DNA of 64,000 bases from Halocaridina rubra (GCA_037179515.1 JAXCGZ010017003.1:181065-245064), one strand, 5' to 3'; counted from the stretch's first letter, positions 47,719-60,640 are shown. A program made the numbers and translations. The notes: generated by a model not told the origin, from the sequence alone.

Positions 47719-50051
47719 CTATTTCAAATGTGGACTCCAAAAGGGGGCTGCATATTCAAGGTTTGGCCTCTCATAGGTTACATAAATATTTCTGAACATT
47801 TCCTTGTCCACGTGCCTGAGGGTTACCCTTACATTTGATAATAAAGCATATGCAGCCCTTACTATGCCATTTATATGCATTTCTGGAGACAAATCTGCCA
47901 GTATGTTTACTCCTAGATCTCTCTTATTTTCTGTCTCTTGAAGTTGTACTCCAGCCACCGAGTAGTCAAGCTTGGGCCTTCTTGCACTTGTACTCATTCT
48001 CATTCCGTTACATTTTGAAGCATTGAATTTCATTAACCACTTTTCTGACCACTCAGGCAGACTATTTAGAAGTTCTCTACCATTGTTCTCATTTCTTACT
48101 TTCTTCACAATCTTTGCATCATCTGCAAACATATTCATGAATGAATTTACAGACTCTGGTAGGTCATTTACATATACAAGTAACAAAAGTGGCCTTAAAA
48201 CTGAATCCTGTGGAACTCCACTACTAACTTTTCTCCATTCAGACACTGAGTGTCTTACTCTAACCCTCTGTTCCCTTCCTTCTAAGTAACTTTTTATTCA
48301 TTCCAAGACATTTCCACCTATTCTAGCCATTGCTTGCAGCTTCCTAATAAATATCCCATGTGGAACAGTGTCAAATACTTTCTGGAAGTCTAGGAATATG
48401 CAATCTGCCCAGCCCTCTCTTTCCTGTAAGATTTGACTTACCTCATCATAAAATTCTAATAACTTTGTGACTGTTGATCTACCTTCTCTGAAAGCATGTT
48501 GTCTCACTGACAAAAAGATGAAGGATTCCAAGTGAAGAGAGATGTATTTCCTTAGTAGTTTCTCCATAACTTTGCAAACTATGCTGGTCAAGGAAACTGC
48601 TCTATAATTTAGAGCCATATCAGTCCTTCCCTTTTTGAAGATAGGTATCACGTTTGCTTGTTTCCAGCATCTTGGAATCTCCCCTGACTCCAGTGACTTT
48701 TTAATTATGATACTTAGTGTAACTGATATTGAGTTTGCACATTTTTTAAGTACATGAGGGGATATATCATCAGGACCTGTAGCGTTATGGACATCTAACT
48801 CCATCAGTGCTTTGCATACCTCTTTGGCTGAAAGGTTGATGTTCTCTAATACTTGCCCATGAGCTTCTATCTCTGCAATCTGAGGGGGTGGGGTATTTTC
48901 TACTGTAGATACTGACTGAAACTCCTTGTTCAATTCTTTGCAGATCTCTTCATCCATATCCGTGATGCTTCTATCCACTCTCTTTAGCCTTAAAACCTAT
49001 TATTTTACCTTCAGTTTTCTTCTGATAAAGCTGTGGAAAAGCTTGGGATTTTCTTTAGCCTTCCTGGTGATGTCCCTGTCATAGTTTCTCTCTGCCTTTC
49101 TTCTTTTACTTAGGTAATTAATTTCTTGCTCTTTTGTAAGTTTGCCAGGCATTTATGTTTTTTCTCCTCCTATACCTTTTCCAACATTTGTCTCTCCGCT
49201 CCTTAGCTCTTTTACACTCATTATCGAACCATTTCTCTCTGGCATGAATTACACCTACTTTGGTGACAGGTCTGCAGCAATCTACTATCATCCCATATTC
49301 TTCACAAAAGATGATGTACATTTCTTATACAGATTTATTGTTAAATAAGGTTCTCAAGTCAATAACTGCAAAATGCTCGTTCATTTTTATGAAATCTTCT
49401 TTTGGATAATTCCTACATGTGTCCTCAGTGCTTCTACTCTCAGGCATAACATCTTCAATGATATACTCCATCAATATAATACAGTGGTCACTCTTTCCAA
49501 TTTTTGGGTCATACTCAATTTTTTTTATATCCAACACGTTATCTATGGATAGTTGATAAAGTAGCAATTGCTCATCCCCACCCCTTTCCTTCGTTGGTTC
49601 CAGTGTATGTTGGTGTAGGAGATTCCCTTATACGCAGTCTAGGAATCTTGCCCCGAATGAGTCCTCACCACTGTGTGAGTCAAGATTTATCCAATCTATC
49701 TCCCTATGATTAAAATCTTCTATAATTAAAATCCTACATTTTCTCTCCAGTGCAATATTAACAACTGAATTTATGACTTCAATAGCACCTATGTGACTTT
49801 CCTCATTAGCTTCTAGCCTATGTTGGTTCCTTGGTGGGTTATCTACAACAGCTATTATAATGCTCTCTGACCCTTAATAATCTGAAGCCCTTTGGAAAAA
49901 CTGCAACACTGTTTATGCCCTCACTCAAGTTAGTCTCTGTAACTGCTACTGTATCAGCCTTAATTTTATGAATTCTATCTTGTAATTCTACTGCCTTACC
50001 AGCTAATCCATCAGTATTTGTGTATAACAATCTTAATGAAGCCTCATCCAT
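47719..50051 (-). pseudogene. C3 ORF2: endonuclease-reverse transcriptase
   Basis: Starts at ATG 50051 (MDEASLRLLYTNTDGLAGK, the conserved EN start) and overlaps the end of ORF1 by 19 nt. EN pieces at 50051-49839 and 49567-49118, RT pieces at 48978-48298 and 48246-47719 (FLDFQKVFDTV, SSGVPQDSVL, MFADDAKIVKKV). The C-terminal part (47340-47718) is no longer open. Confidence 0.8.
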
Positions 50052-51131
50052 TGATCCTCTATCATTATCTTCTTTATCTCCTCTTCGTCTGGAAGAACTC
50101 TGAAATGAAAATTTGTCTTCCCTTCTTCATTTCTTTCCTCATTTAACCTTCTAGCCTCTTGCAACAAGTTTTTGATCCTTTCCATCTCTTCTTGTGTTCT
50201 GTATCGATTAATGAACACTTTTTTGAATTCTTGAAGGTCTTATAGGCTATTTTCCTCATCATGATTTCTCTACATGTGTCCCCTCTCTCAAAAGTTACTT
50301 TTGTTGGTCTCTGTTTTCCGTCCCTAGAATATTTACCTTCTAGTGAATGTTTACAATATCCTCAGACCACATACTACTCCAACTTTCTAATATCCTAGCT
50401 TTATTTTCTTCGAGTCCCCCTGCCATGTTAGCTCCTGGGATTTGCTTATGCCTGAGATTACCACTGTCTTCTCTTTATCAAGTGCCTGTTTAATCGGTGG
50501 ATTTGCCCTTTCCATCACAACGTCTTTCATTTTTTCAATTACTGTTGCTTTATAATCAACTGTTTGTATGTTTCCCAGTGCCACCACCTTCACAGCCTCT
50601 TTTACTGCCACATTAACCTTTATGACATAAGCAAAGAAATTTTTCATGGCATCATGTTCCGTGTTCAGCTCCTGAAACTCTTTTTTAAACTGTTCGATGT
50701 GTTCCTTAATCTGGACATTCCAAGCTGCAATCTCGTCTCTCTTAGAAGAGAACAGTGAACTACATTTAAATCATTCAGGTTATCAGTCAGCTGTTTGTTG
50801 TTATCTTCTTTTTTAGAAATTCTTTTCTCAGGTTCACTCCTTTCCCCTTCCAGCTTCTTTATTCATTATCTAGCTCTTTTCTCTCTTGCCCTTGTGCTTT
50901 ATTTGTTTCCTCCAAAAATCTTATTTCTTCTCTGAGTGTTTCATTCTCTTTCATTTCTCTATCGATATTCCAAATTTTATCATCAAGGTTTATAACCATT
51001 GTCTCTAGTTCCTTGACTTTTTCCTTCAATATTCTAACAGCCACCCCTCCTCCTCCTTTATTCTCTGGTGATCCTATACCACCCCTCCCCCAACTAATGG
51101 ATGTGGGGTTTAGGGAGAGAGATCGCCTCAT
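50033..51131 (-). pseudogene. C3 ORF1
   Basis: Three fragments: 51131-50859 with a strong predicted coiled coil (Lys/Glu/Leu heptads after a Gly-rich segment), 50647-50387 and 50218-50033. CR1 ORF1 proteins are RNA-binding/chaperone-type and often coiled-coil; I see no zinc knuckle. Broken by at least two frameshifts. Confidence 0.6.
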
Positions 51132-51240
51132 TTTGATGTTTTCCCTTTCACAGAATATAGAGAGAAGAAAAACTGAGAGAGAAAAGTTTCTATTTAAGCT
51201 TCACACAGAATTTCCATATCCTTATATGAGTACTATATAG

Positions 51241-54200
51241 ATACTTAGTTTGTCTCTTTTCTGATAACACACATCCTAACTTAATATTTGACTTTAGTAA
51301 TATGAGGGGAAAAAAATCCACTTGAAGGAAAATTTGAATTTGTATCTGAGGAGCTACCCACTTGTTTCTGCTATATATTCTTCTTAACTGCTAAAACTGG
51401 TCATCAGAAAAAAAAAATATTAATCACTTGTTAACCAAGGTATGTTATCACAGGATCAGATTTTAAATTTAACTCAATTTATACACACACAAAATAAAAG
51501 AGAACAAAGCAAAACGAAAAAAAGAAAACTGCTGTGCTACTTGGCAAGTTAATTCAATACTCTTGAAAGGTGTATATTTTGTATCTATTTAATTATTCAT
51601 TTATTTCATATAACAAACTAACTATCAAGTTAATCTAAATGGGAAGGATATTGATTTTAACAATATATGGAACCACAGGATCGGGTAAACAGACTCTAAA
51701 TGGGAAGGATATTGATTTTAACAATATATGGAACCACAGGATTAAACGTCTGTAAGAACTCTCCCCAATTTTACACAAAAAATTAGGTAATGTGATGTGA
51801 TGGCTCCGCCTCAGGCAACTCTTCTAAACTTCCTTCAAGGCAGGACAGGAAAGCTTCTTCTTCTTCCCCTCTCAAAAGAATCCTCAATTTTTTCCTATAA
51901 TATTTTGGACAGTCTGCTAACTACAAATATAATTATTTTACTCACAATGCTCTGTAGAATCTCTTATTGAGGGAAATTTGGTTTAAGTCTTATACTTTAG
52001 TCCTTCAGAGTGCTTGTTTTCAAACTATTTCTTTTTTATCAAACCTGTATGTAGAAATTTTACAAGCTATATGAAGTACAAAAATTTATTATGCAATTAC
52101 ACTACAAAAAATGAAGTTTTTCATTGAATCTTTTGAAAGATTTGTACATTTTTGTACTTTAATAAACATACAGATATTCTCTGTATAAACTGATTTTTTT
52201 TTCATGTAATATTATTAAGATATTCTATTGCAGACAAAATATAGAGGAGTAGGAACATCAATATTACTATCATCCACTTTCACAGCATGTTCACTTCTTC
52301 AATACCTAGAGTACTTAGCTAACCTCTTTTTTTTTATGATGCCATTTCTACATTGACTGGTATCAGCATTCCTACCCAAAACAAGGTTCTTGATCCATTG
52401 GTAAATACTTTAATACTTCTAGAAATGCATCAGTAATGCCAATTCTTTTTTTTCAGAAAAAGTCCTTTTCAGTATGAGTTAAATTCTGCAGTAACCCCTT
52501 GATCCATTCGTGGATGAAATAACTTGAGAGGGAGACATGCAACTTTATTCTAGTATGCAATTCAAAAATAAGATGTCCTGGAATATTATTGTCTTAGAAA
52601 ATTTTTAAAGAGTAATTTCACTTCTATACAGAACGTTCCCAATGCAATTATTTTATATAGAAATGTAATGGACATCTTGAAAAAATTGCCGAGCTATATA
52701 TTACCTCCAGCTGCTATAAAAGTCAGGCAGCATATGCTTAACATGAATGACAGACCTGAAGTTTTGACTGTGTCAAATCAAAAAAGGTTTGAACATGCAC
52801 CATTTAACGCTACTTCCTAACATGACTATAATGTTCCACTTGAAGTCTTTAGAGCCTTGCACCGTCTTGGCCTCTTTATAGATGAAGATTGTTTAAGGCA
52901 TATTTAAAACGAGGTTTCAGCCATGCAAAACATCTGCTATGGCAATATACACTCACCACAGTTAGTTTGTTCGTTTCATTTAATCTGTTTTGCTGCCTTT
53001 ACTTTAGCACTCGAAGACTCTGAACTCACCTATATATTATGTAATGAATACCGTTGTTTTAAGCTCGACCAGCTAGGGTTTCCACCAACTTTCACATTGT
53101 TATTAGGTTCTGCCTTCCTTTTAGCATATCAAATATGTGCTTTGCCTTGACCTCCATTGCCAAGGTGCTGAAAGAGATTCACCTCAAAAACAATCCATAT
53201 TGGATATGGTTCCCTCGCATTTTTATCAATCACATAGCTTTTAGTGAAATAGGCCTTTTTACTGCCCTAACTTTTTTTATTCCTAAGGATAAGTGATATT
53301 CGAATCAGTTAGGTCTTAGTTGTGTATAATATCTTTTCTTCTAGTTTTATGCTGTTTAATAACCAATTCATTTTCAAGATGATAATATTCTTTTAACTCC
53401 TAAAGGCAGCACTTCAAGAGGTATGTGGGTACTTGGGAACCATAATGCATATTATATCAAAAGATAAAAAGGATATACCCTATTAATACATACTGACAAA
53501 CTTGAAAATTTGAGCAATCATGACCAGTGACTGGGAATACAAGGCTAAGATGCCGAGATTTTCCTATGTGCTTAGCTTCATTTCTTAAATTATAAAAGTA
53601 ATATATAATTACACAAACATGTTGACCTTATATTTATTACAGCTTTCAAGTACATGCCATGGATGTATTGTATTACTGGTTAGGTATGTAATGCACAAAA
53701 CCAGTACTGTAAACGGCTGGAAGTGCAATATGCTCATTTCATTGGAAAGCTCGCCATGCGCCAATTATGTCACAATAGCTTGATTGGCAATCCAGAATTT
53801 ATTCCAAGAGAATTGATGTTAAGCAGGGCAGGATTGTATATATCCACAAGATGGTAGGTGAGAAAGAATTCCACAAGACCACACCAATCAATAAAAGCTA
53901 CTAAAAGGAGTACGGAAGTTGGTGGTTGGTGGGGCCTCCATCTCAGAAAGTTATTTGTAACATATAAAGCCCAGCCACCAGTTCTTTTCTTAGAGTTGTA
54001 GCCCGTGAGCTGGACAAAATTTGAGTACCTATAGGCTGAATAAACTCCATGTGCATTTTCAGGTAGGTGGATGTCAAAAGTGCTTGGAAATGGCAGTTGA
54101 CCATCCCAGAAATGTAGCTAAACACCTATAAAGCAGCCATCTTTAATACTCACAGTCAAATTTGCCCCGAAATTTTGGATTTCAGAAAAAAATATTCTAG

Positions 54201-54597
54201 GTCTTCAACATTAGGTCATAGAGACTTCTGGTTGGTCTCATTTTATTTGTACTAAAATCTGCATCTTATGGTATAATATATGTAGTTTTATACATATTGC
54301 CGATTCAAAAAAGGAGATAAATAGGAAAAAAAGGACCTATTTTGAGTATATTGCAACATCGGTAAATTTAAGTTTTCTCTCATAACCCAATAATACATTT
54401 GGTCAAAATTCGTTTTGTACCATATAGATACACATATCAGCTATCCATAGACTCATTTATATGATCCTGATAAACTCTCAATTGGTTGGGAAAAAAATTT
54501 AATGAAGCCGCCATATTCCTGGTTGGTGCGGTAAACTACCACGGAGGTTAGTGGCTACCTCTTAGGACCTCTGTTAGAGTAATTTATAGGAAGTAGG

Positions 54598-54601
<4 letters not shown>
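51241..54601. other. 3.4 kb with no recognised gene or element
   Basis: AT-rich. Short ORFs (for example 52923-53150) have no recognisable product or motif. Apart from the direct repeat at 51634-51742 nothing repeats elsewhere in the window. This may be the least transposon-like sequence here. Confidence 0.6.
51634..51742. repeat. 48-bp direct repeat, period 61
   Basis: 51634-51681 and 51695-51742 appear identical, separated by 13 bp. Confidence 0.85.
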
Positions 54602-54685
<84 letters not shown>

Positions 54686-54702
54686 TATATTATTATTATT
54701 AT
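54602..54702. repeat. (TAA)n microsatellite
   Basis: TAA repeats turning into ATT repeats near 54685; interrupted at 54703 by the BEL solo LTR and resumed at 55589. Confidence 0.95.
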
Positions 54703-55588
54703 TGTGGTGATCTGTCTATCACACACAGTTTCATTAGTTATACCTTGTGTCTGTTTTATTGTAATGCCATAAGTAACATTGCATCTACCTACATGAATAT
54801 ATTCATTTGAGAGACTATATTATAACAATCATTTATTTTGTCATTAATTCATAATTTTCTCATGAATAATTGGAATTTGTTTGTAAAGCTAATCTAAATC
54901 TTAGGAAATCCTTAATTATGTAAAATATGATAAAATTATATACTTTTATTTTAGAATGTGATGCTCGTCTGATTTGTTTACAGAACGGACGAGGACTTTC
55001 TCTGAGGACAGCACCAGGTTAGGACCTATTGTTAGAGACTCGTAAAATTCGTGTAAATTTACGAGCCTCCCATTTCGCCCCTTGGACTAGTGCTGTCGAA
55101 TTTGTCAAGCAGTGACTGTTTTAATATTGCATAAAGTTTTTGGATTTTGAACAATTATTATTTTGATGTGTCCAGCAGTCGTGCCTGGAGCTATAACTCT
55201 TTGTTATTTTTGTAAAATTTAACCTTTTCTTTTGGGCTGAAATATTGCTCCATTATAATATTAACTTTTTTCAATATATTTTTATATTTTATCGATGAGT
55301 CTTTCATTTAAGCCTGGATTTATGCAGTGTTCAGTTAATATTATTTAGTGTATTTGTGTTATTAACCAGTGGGAGTTCTCCACTAACTATTAAGCAAACG
55401 TAACTCATGCCCTTCCCCTTTAGTACCGTACAGTTTGTCTTATATTTAATTATAAGCCAGTAAGTTTTAGCCCAACTTTATTTGAAGTTGGTGGAGTAAA
55501 TATTTTTGTGTACGGTAGCCTGCAAAAAACTGAGAGTAGACTATTCATTGACCAGGTGAAAGCAGGCATTCTGGGAATAGTCGCCACA
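54703..55588 (+). mobile_element. BEL/Pao solo LTR
   Basis: 886 bp, TGTGGTGATC...AGTCGCCACA, matching the BEL 3' LTR (29441-30352) reversed. Flanked by ATTAT on both sides inside the trinucleotide repeat. No primer-binding site or internal sequence follows, so it is the product of LTR-LTR recombination. Confidence 0.9.

Positions 55589-55628
<40 letters not shown>
55589..55628. repeat. (ATT)n microsatellite
   Basis: Continuation of 54602-54702 beyond the solo LTR. Confidence 0.95.
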
Positions 55629-55630
<2 letters not shown>

Positions 55631-55714
55631 GAAAGTTTTTAATGTTATTTTATTATTCAATATATTAGTTATTCCATTTAAATTATTACAATATAATATT
55701 TCCTCTTGTTTCAG

Positions 55715-55950
55715 ACCAATAGATAAAATGGCGGAGACCTCACAGAAGCAACGTAAGGAGGACCCGTGCATCATATGTGGAAAGAACTCACCCAGAGACG
55801 TACTGGTTGACCTACAAGATTTGAGATCATGGAAAGTACTTCATGAAGCAGCAAAGATTCGTTGTCTCAAGAATATCACTACATTAAATTTAGAAGAGAA
55901 CGGTGTGCCAAGTATACATTACCATCAAGAATGCAGGTCGACTTTCACAC
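55715..55950 (+). other. Exon-like ORF with zinc-type motif, cut by CR1 C4
   Basis: A pyrimidine tract ending TTTCCTCTTGTTTCAG (to about 55713) looks like a 3' splice site. ATG 55728 opens MAETSQKQRKEDPCIICGKN, and downstream are SWKVLHEAAKIR and SIHYHQECRSTFTH. The C-x2-C ... H-x3-C spacing suggests a zinc-binding fold. I do not recognise the family. The reading continues a few codons into CR1 sequence and stops at 56000. It could be a host exon or an exon of another repeat-borne gene. Confidence 0.45.
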
Positions 55951-58050
55951 ACATATCATTGAAGATATTCTTCCTGAGAGTAGAGGCACTGAGGACATGA
56001 GGAGGAACTATCGGAAAGGAGATTACATCAAAATGAATGAGCTTTTTGCAGTTATTGACTGGAGAACCTTATTTTACAACAAATCTGTACAAGAAATGTA
56101 TGACATCTTTTGTGAGAAATATGGGAAGATAGTAGATTGCTGCATACCTGTCACCAAAGTAGGTGTAATTCAAGCCAGAGAGAAATGGTTCGATAATGGG
56201 TGTAAAAGAGCTAAGGAGTGGAGAGACAAATGCTGGAAAAGGTATAGGAGGAGAAAAAACATAAATGCCTGGCAAACCTACAAAAGAGCAAGAAATGACT
56301 ACCTAAGTAAAAGGAGAGAGGCAGAGAGAGACTATGAGAGGGACATCACCAGGAAGGCTAAAGAAAATCCCAAGCTTTTCCACAGCTTTATCAGAGGAAA
56401 ACTGAAGGTAAAAGAACAGGTTTTAAGGCTAAAGAGAGTGGATGGAAGCATCACTAAGACGGATGAAGAGATCTGCAAAGAATTGAACAAGGAATTTCAG
56501 TCAGTATTTACAGTAGAAAATACCCCACCCCCCCAGATTGCAATGATAGAAGCTCAAGGGCCGGTATTAGAGAACATCAACCTTACAGCCACAGAGGTAT
56601 GCAAAGCGCTGATGGATTTAGGTGTTCATAAAGCTACAGGTCCTGATGACATATCCCCTCATGTGCTTAAAAAATGCACAAACACAATATCAGTGGCACT
56701 AAGTATCATATTTAAGGAGTCACTGGAGTCGGGGGAGATTCCAAGATGCTGGAAACAAGCAAATGTGATACCTATCTTCAAAAAGGGAAGGAGGGATACG
56801 GCTCTGAACTATAGAGCAGTTTCCTTGACCAGCATAGTTTGCAAAGTTATGGAGAAACTACTAAGGAAACATATCTCTCTTCACTTGGAATCCTTCAACT
56901 TTTTGTCAGCGAGGCAACATGGCTTCAGAGAAAGTAGATCAACAGTAACAAACTTATTAGAATTTTATGATGAGGTAAGCCAAATCTTACAGGAAAGAGA
57001 GGGCTGGGCAGATTGCATATTCCTAGACTTCCAGAAAGCGTTTGACACTGTTCCACATGGGAGACTTATTAGGAAGCTGCAATCAATGGCTAGAATAGGT
57101 GGAAATGTTTTGGAATGGATAAAAACTTACTTAGAAGGAAGGGAACAGAGGGTTAGAGTAAGACACTCAGTGTCTGAATGGAGAAGAGTTAGTAGTGGAG
57201 TTCCACAGGGTTCAGTTTTAGGGCCACTTTTGTTCCTTGTATATGTAAATGACCTACCAGAGTCTGTAACTTCATTCATGAATATGTTTGCAGATGATGC
57301 AAAGATTGTGAAGAAAGTAAAAAACGAGAACAATGGTATAGAACTTCAGGAGGATCTAAATAATCTGCATGAGTGGTCAGAAAAGTGGCTAATGAAATTC
57401 AATACTTCAAAATGTAAGGTAATGAGAATGGGTACAAGTGCAAGAAGGCCCAAGCTTGACTACTCGGTGGCTGGAGTACAACTTCAAGAGACAGAAAATG
57501 AGAGAGATCTAGGAGTAAACATACTGGCAGATTTGTCTCCAGAAATACATATAAATGGCATAGTAAGGGCAGCATATGCATTCTTATCAAATGTAAGGGT
57601 AGCCTTCAGGCACATGGACAAGGTAATGTTCAGAAATATTTATGTAACCTATGTGAGGCCAAAACTCGAATATGCAGCCCCCTTTTGGAATCTGCACTTG
57701 AAAAAGCACATAGCTAAGCTTGAAAAAGTTCAAAGACATGCCACAAAACTGGTGCCAGAAATACGCAATCTCAATTATGATGAGAGGCTGAGGGAATTAG
57801 ACTTACCATCACTCGAAGCTAGAAGAGTGAGGGGGGGATATGGTAACAGTCTTTAAATTCCTTCATGGTTATGATAGAGTGGATAGGGATCGATATTTTG
57901 ATATGGCTGGCTCTAGAACTAGAGGTCATAGTTTGAAGCTTCGTAAGAAAAGTTCTTTGCAGGATGTAAGGAAAAACTTTTTCAGTGTAAGAGTAGTTGA
58001 TAATTGGAATTCGCTAAGCGAGGAGGTAGTTAATGCTATCTCAATCCATA
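55951..58050 (+). mobile_element. CR1 copy C4, 5'-truncated and cut by A3
   Basis: Begins in the EN-RT linker (IIEDILPESRGTED) and runs to the C-terminal region, where A3 inserts at 58051. The 3' tail would lie beyond the window. Confidence 0.9.
55951..58050 (+). pseudogene. C4 ORF2 reverse transcriptase, best preserved CR1 RT here
   Basis: One frame is open to 57856, covering the whole RT: KATGPDDISPHVLKK, IFLDFQKAFDTVPHGR (motif A), SSGVPQGSVLGPLLF (motif B), MFADDAKIVKKV (FADD), then thumb. It shifts frame at a G run near 57830 (7 G here, 6 in C5); the C-terminus continues at 57840-58050. Encodes the enzyme for target-primed reverse transcription; the endonuclease is absent through 5' truncation. 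Confidence 0.85.
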
Positions 58051-59952
58051 TGTGACAGAGTGTTTCGCTCAAAGTCACCAGAGGCTGTTAGATGCCTTTA
58101 TTAAATAAATTAGTAACACAACTGTTATTTTCTAACTAAAAAAATAATTCCCACTTCTTGACTTTTGCAGATTATGATTATTTGCAATTTGTATTTTAGC
58201 TTATAGCTAATTTTAAATATACCTTATTTACTCTTCTTGTACGTGTAGAAGTATAGCCCCGATATAAAGGCTGCTCCTATTTTCTGTCTGCTACGAGCCA
58301 AGAAAATTATGAGATTGTTTACCAGTAACCTAACTTTTCATTATTATTCTCGTTTTATTTTATTTGCTTCCACTTGTTGCACCTAAAAATACTGTCTCTC
58401 CCTTGCATCTCTGCTATAATTGCCTGCCAGGGACCACCACTAAATTAGTCCTTAAAATGATATCAGAGCCAGTTACTGCTCTAGAAATGTATCCTACAGA
58501 TGAACTCACCAGGAGGGACAATGAGACGCTCTCTTTTGGCGCTGAGACTGCCCAGAGGCAACATCTCGCCTGGGCAGTCTAAGTTTATTTCAAATCTTAA
58601 TTACGTGGCATCTTCACAGGAATTCATCTAGCACAACAAGGTGAGGGATAGTGTATGGTAAAGCTCGTGGGTCAAGCAAATTGGTTTATTTTCGAGAATT
58701 AGTTACATTCGTTACTGGATAAATCTTATGGATTTTTATTCTCAGATTTCATTCCCATACACACGAAATTTTGTAGATTACCAAACTGGAATCTCACATG
58801 CCAAAGTTAATTCCTTAACCTGTAAATTACAGCTGATATATATTGCTGAGAAGTTTCTTTTCACTGAATGTGATAAACGAAAATCTCACCCTCTGAAGAC
58901 TGGTTATGAGCCCGCAAAAATCTATCTCTTTTCCTAATAAATTCTAATTTCATTTCACCCCTTTCTATCATCGTAAATAAAGTGTTTTACGTCAAAAACT
59001 CGTCAATAAAGCTATTTGCTATACAAATTGCAAATATTTAAAAGGTAATTTTTCCCAGTTGGCTTTGCAAATATTTCTTGTTAACCACAATTTAATGAAT
59101 GCATACCGTATTTATCTTGCTAATTCTTCATATGTTGGGGATAAAGTGTTTTGAGTTATAAGTTGCAAATACCTCAAGAGGTGGTTTTGCACCCTTTTTT
59201 TCATTGCAAAGTTCTTGATAACTAAAAGTGAATGAATACTGTATTTATCTCGTAGATTCTTCCTTTATCCTAAATAGAGTGTTTTACCATATTAATTGTT
59301 AATCAGTAATAAGCATTGCAACTTTTGCGGTTACACACAATTTAAGGAATACATACAGTACTGTATTTCTCTTGCTTATTCTTCATTTATTGTGAATATA
59401 TTGTTTTCTTTAAAACCAGTAAAGAATTAATGGTTTTGTATGCTATTATGGTAGCATAAATATTTCTGGTTAGCTGTGAATAACCAATATATTTTTATCC
59501 AGTAAAATGACATTGGAAACTCATTATAGGTGTGCTCATGCTTTCAGTTTCCCATTATAAACAGTGTGTCATTTCTGTTTCTGAAATTGCAGTGTCCTGT
59601 ATTCTACTCTGCCTGTGTGACAGAGGTAATCATCGAGTTGAGGCCAAAGTCTTGGCATATGTCCGTGGTGCCGGGAAACGAAATCGTGCTCACCACCTCC
59701 GGGATTCGAGGCAGCATTTCATAAAATTTAATTTGAGAAATTTAATTCAATTCTTTTAATGTCATTGCATTTCCAAAATTAAAAGAAAGTTGAATTCTGA
59801 GTTTCATTTAACCGACTAATGGTAATAGAGATGGGGTGTTCAAGTACAAATATCTGTCCTGTCTGTTTGTGAGCTCTTAACCGAGCTCGGTACTTTGAGT
59901 CCCCTTAGTAAAACAGAATCTTAACAACACTCTAGCATCCTAAACCCCAACA
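58051..59952 (+). repeat. A3 5' LTR
   Basis: 1902 bp, TGTGACAGAG...CCCCAACA. It lacks the 12-bp insertion seen in the A2 3' LTR. Confidence 0.95.
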
Positions 59953-59956
59953 AGAT

Positions 59957-59974
59957 TGGCGCCCGAACAGGGAC
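59957..59974 (+). promoter_or_regulatory. A3 primer-binding site, tRNA-Lys
   Basis: TGGCGCCCGAACAGGGAC, 4 bp after the LTR. This is the well-known 18-nt complement of the tRNA-Lys (UUU) 3' end, which primes minus-strand synthesis in several retroviruses and retrotransposons. Confidence 0.9.
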
Positions 59975-60640
59975 CCGAACAGACAAACTGATTTTATAAA
60001 TTTATTTTTATTTTGCTTTTTAACATTGCACTTGAAACCCGATTACCATTGGCTCGATTATTGAAATGAATGAATCTTAGGCTGCACACGAAAATTTTCA
60101 CGCTAGAGACGTTGCGCATAAGCAATTTTTATTTTATTTTCAATATTGATTATGGTAACTCATATTTTCTTTTTTCCCATGTGGTAAACAATATTTCAGA
60201 AAATCTACATGAGATTATGTGGTAACAGACTTAAGAAATTTTGCATGACGAGAAGACGTGTTATTTAAAATTTCATTTATTTGCGTGATAAGATTGAGTT
60301 TTAAAGCATTCGTGTTTTATATATCCGTTAAAGGGTGATACTTGTTAGGAATTGTTTATATTTCCTTGGGATTTAGGAATTGGGAGAAAGCATATTAAGT
60401 ATTTTTGCTTATAATTGTGTTTTATATTCAAGCATTGACTGCTCATAGATTGGAAGAAAAACTTTGGTGTCATTTATCGAGCCTAGGCTAAGCCTTTCAT
60501 GTGTCTTGAGTTGTCACATGAAAATAAATTTTCTCATTACTAGTAGAAATGTGTAATCTGGCTGCCTAGTAAGCTGTTAAGCTTATCGTTGGTGTATTTT
60601 GCATAGGATCTGTGTCTTTTTGGTAACACTCCAGAATTTT

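Larger units (their letters stand above)
47263..51240 (-). mobile_element. CR1 copy C3, near full length
   Basis: About 3.98 kb with tail (47263-47287), hairpin (47288-47318), ORF2 and ORF1. The 5' limit near 51240 is approximate. Degraded by many frame breaks. Confidence 0.85.

Noticed and set aside
52923..53150. 75-residue ORF in the unassigned region
   Set aside because: Hydrophobic composition but no recognisable domain, no codon or context support.
55862..57856. Fusion protein of the zinc-motif exon with CR1 RT
   Set aside because: The zinc-motif reading frame and the RT frame differ; the long ORF only reads the exon segment in a wrong frame.
59957..59974. Lentivirus or endogenous retrovirus because of the primer-binding site
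   Set aside because: No env ORF, Ty3/gypsy-type proteins, integrase upstream of RT. The match only shows use of tRNA-Lys.
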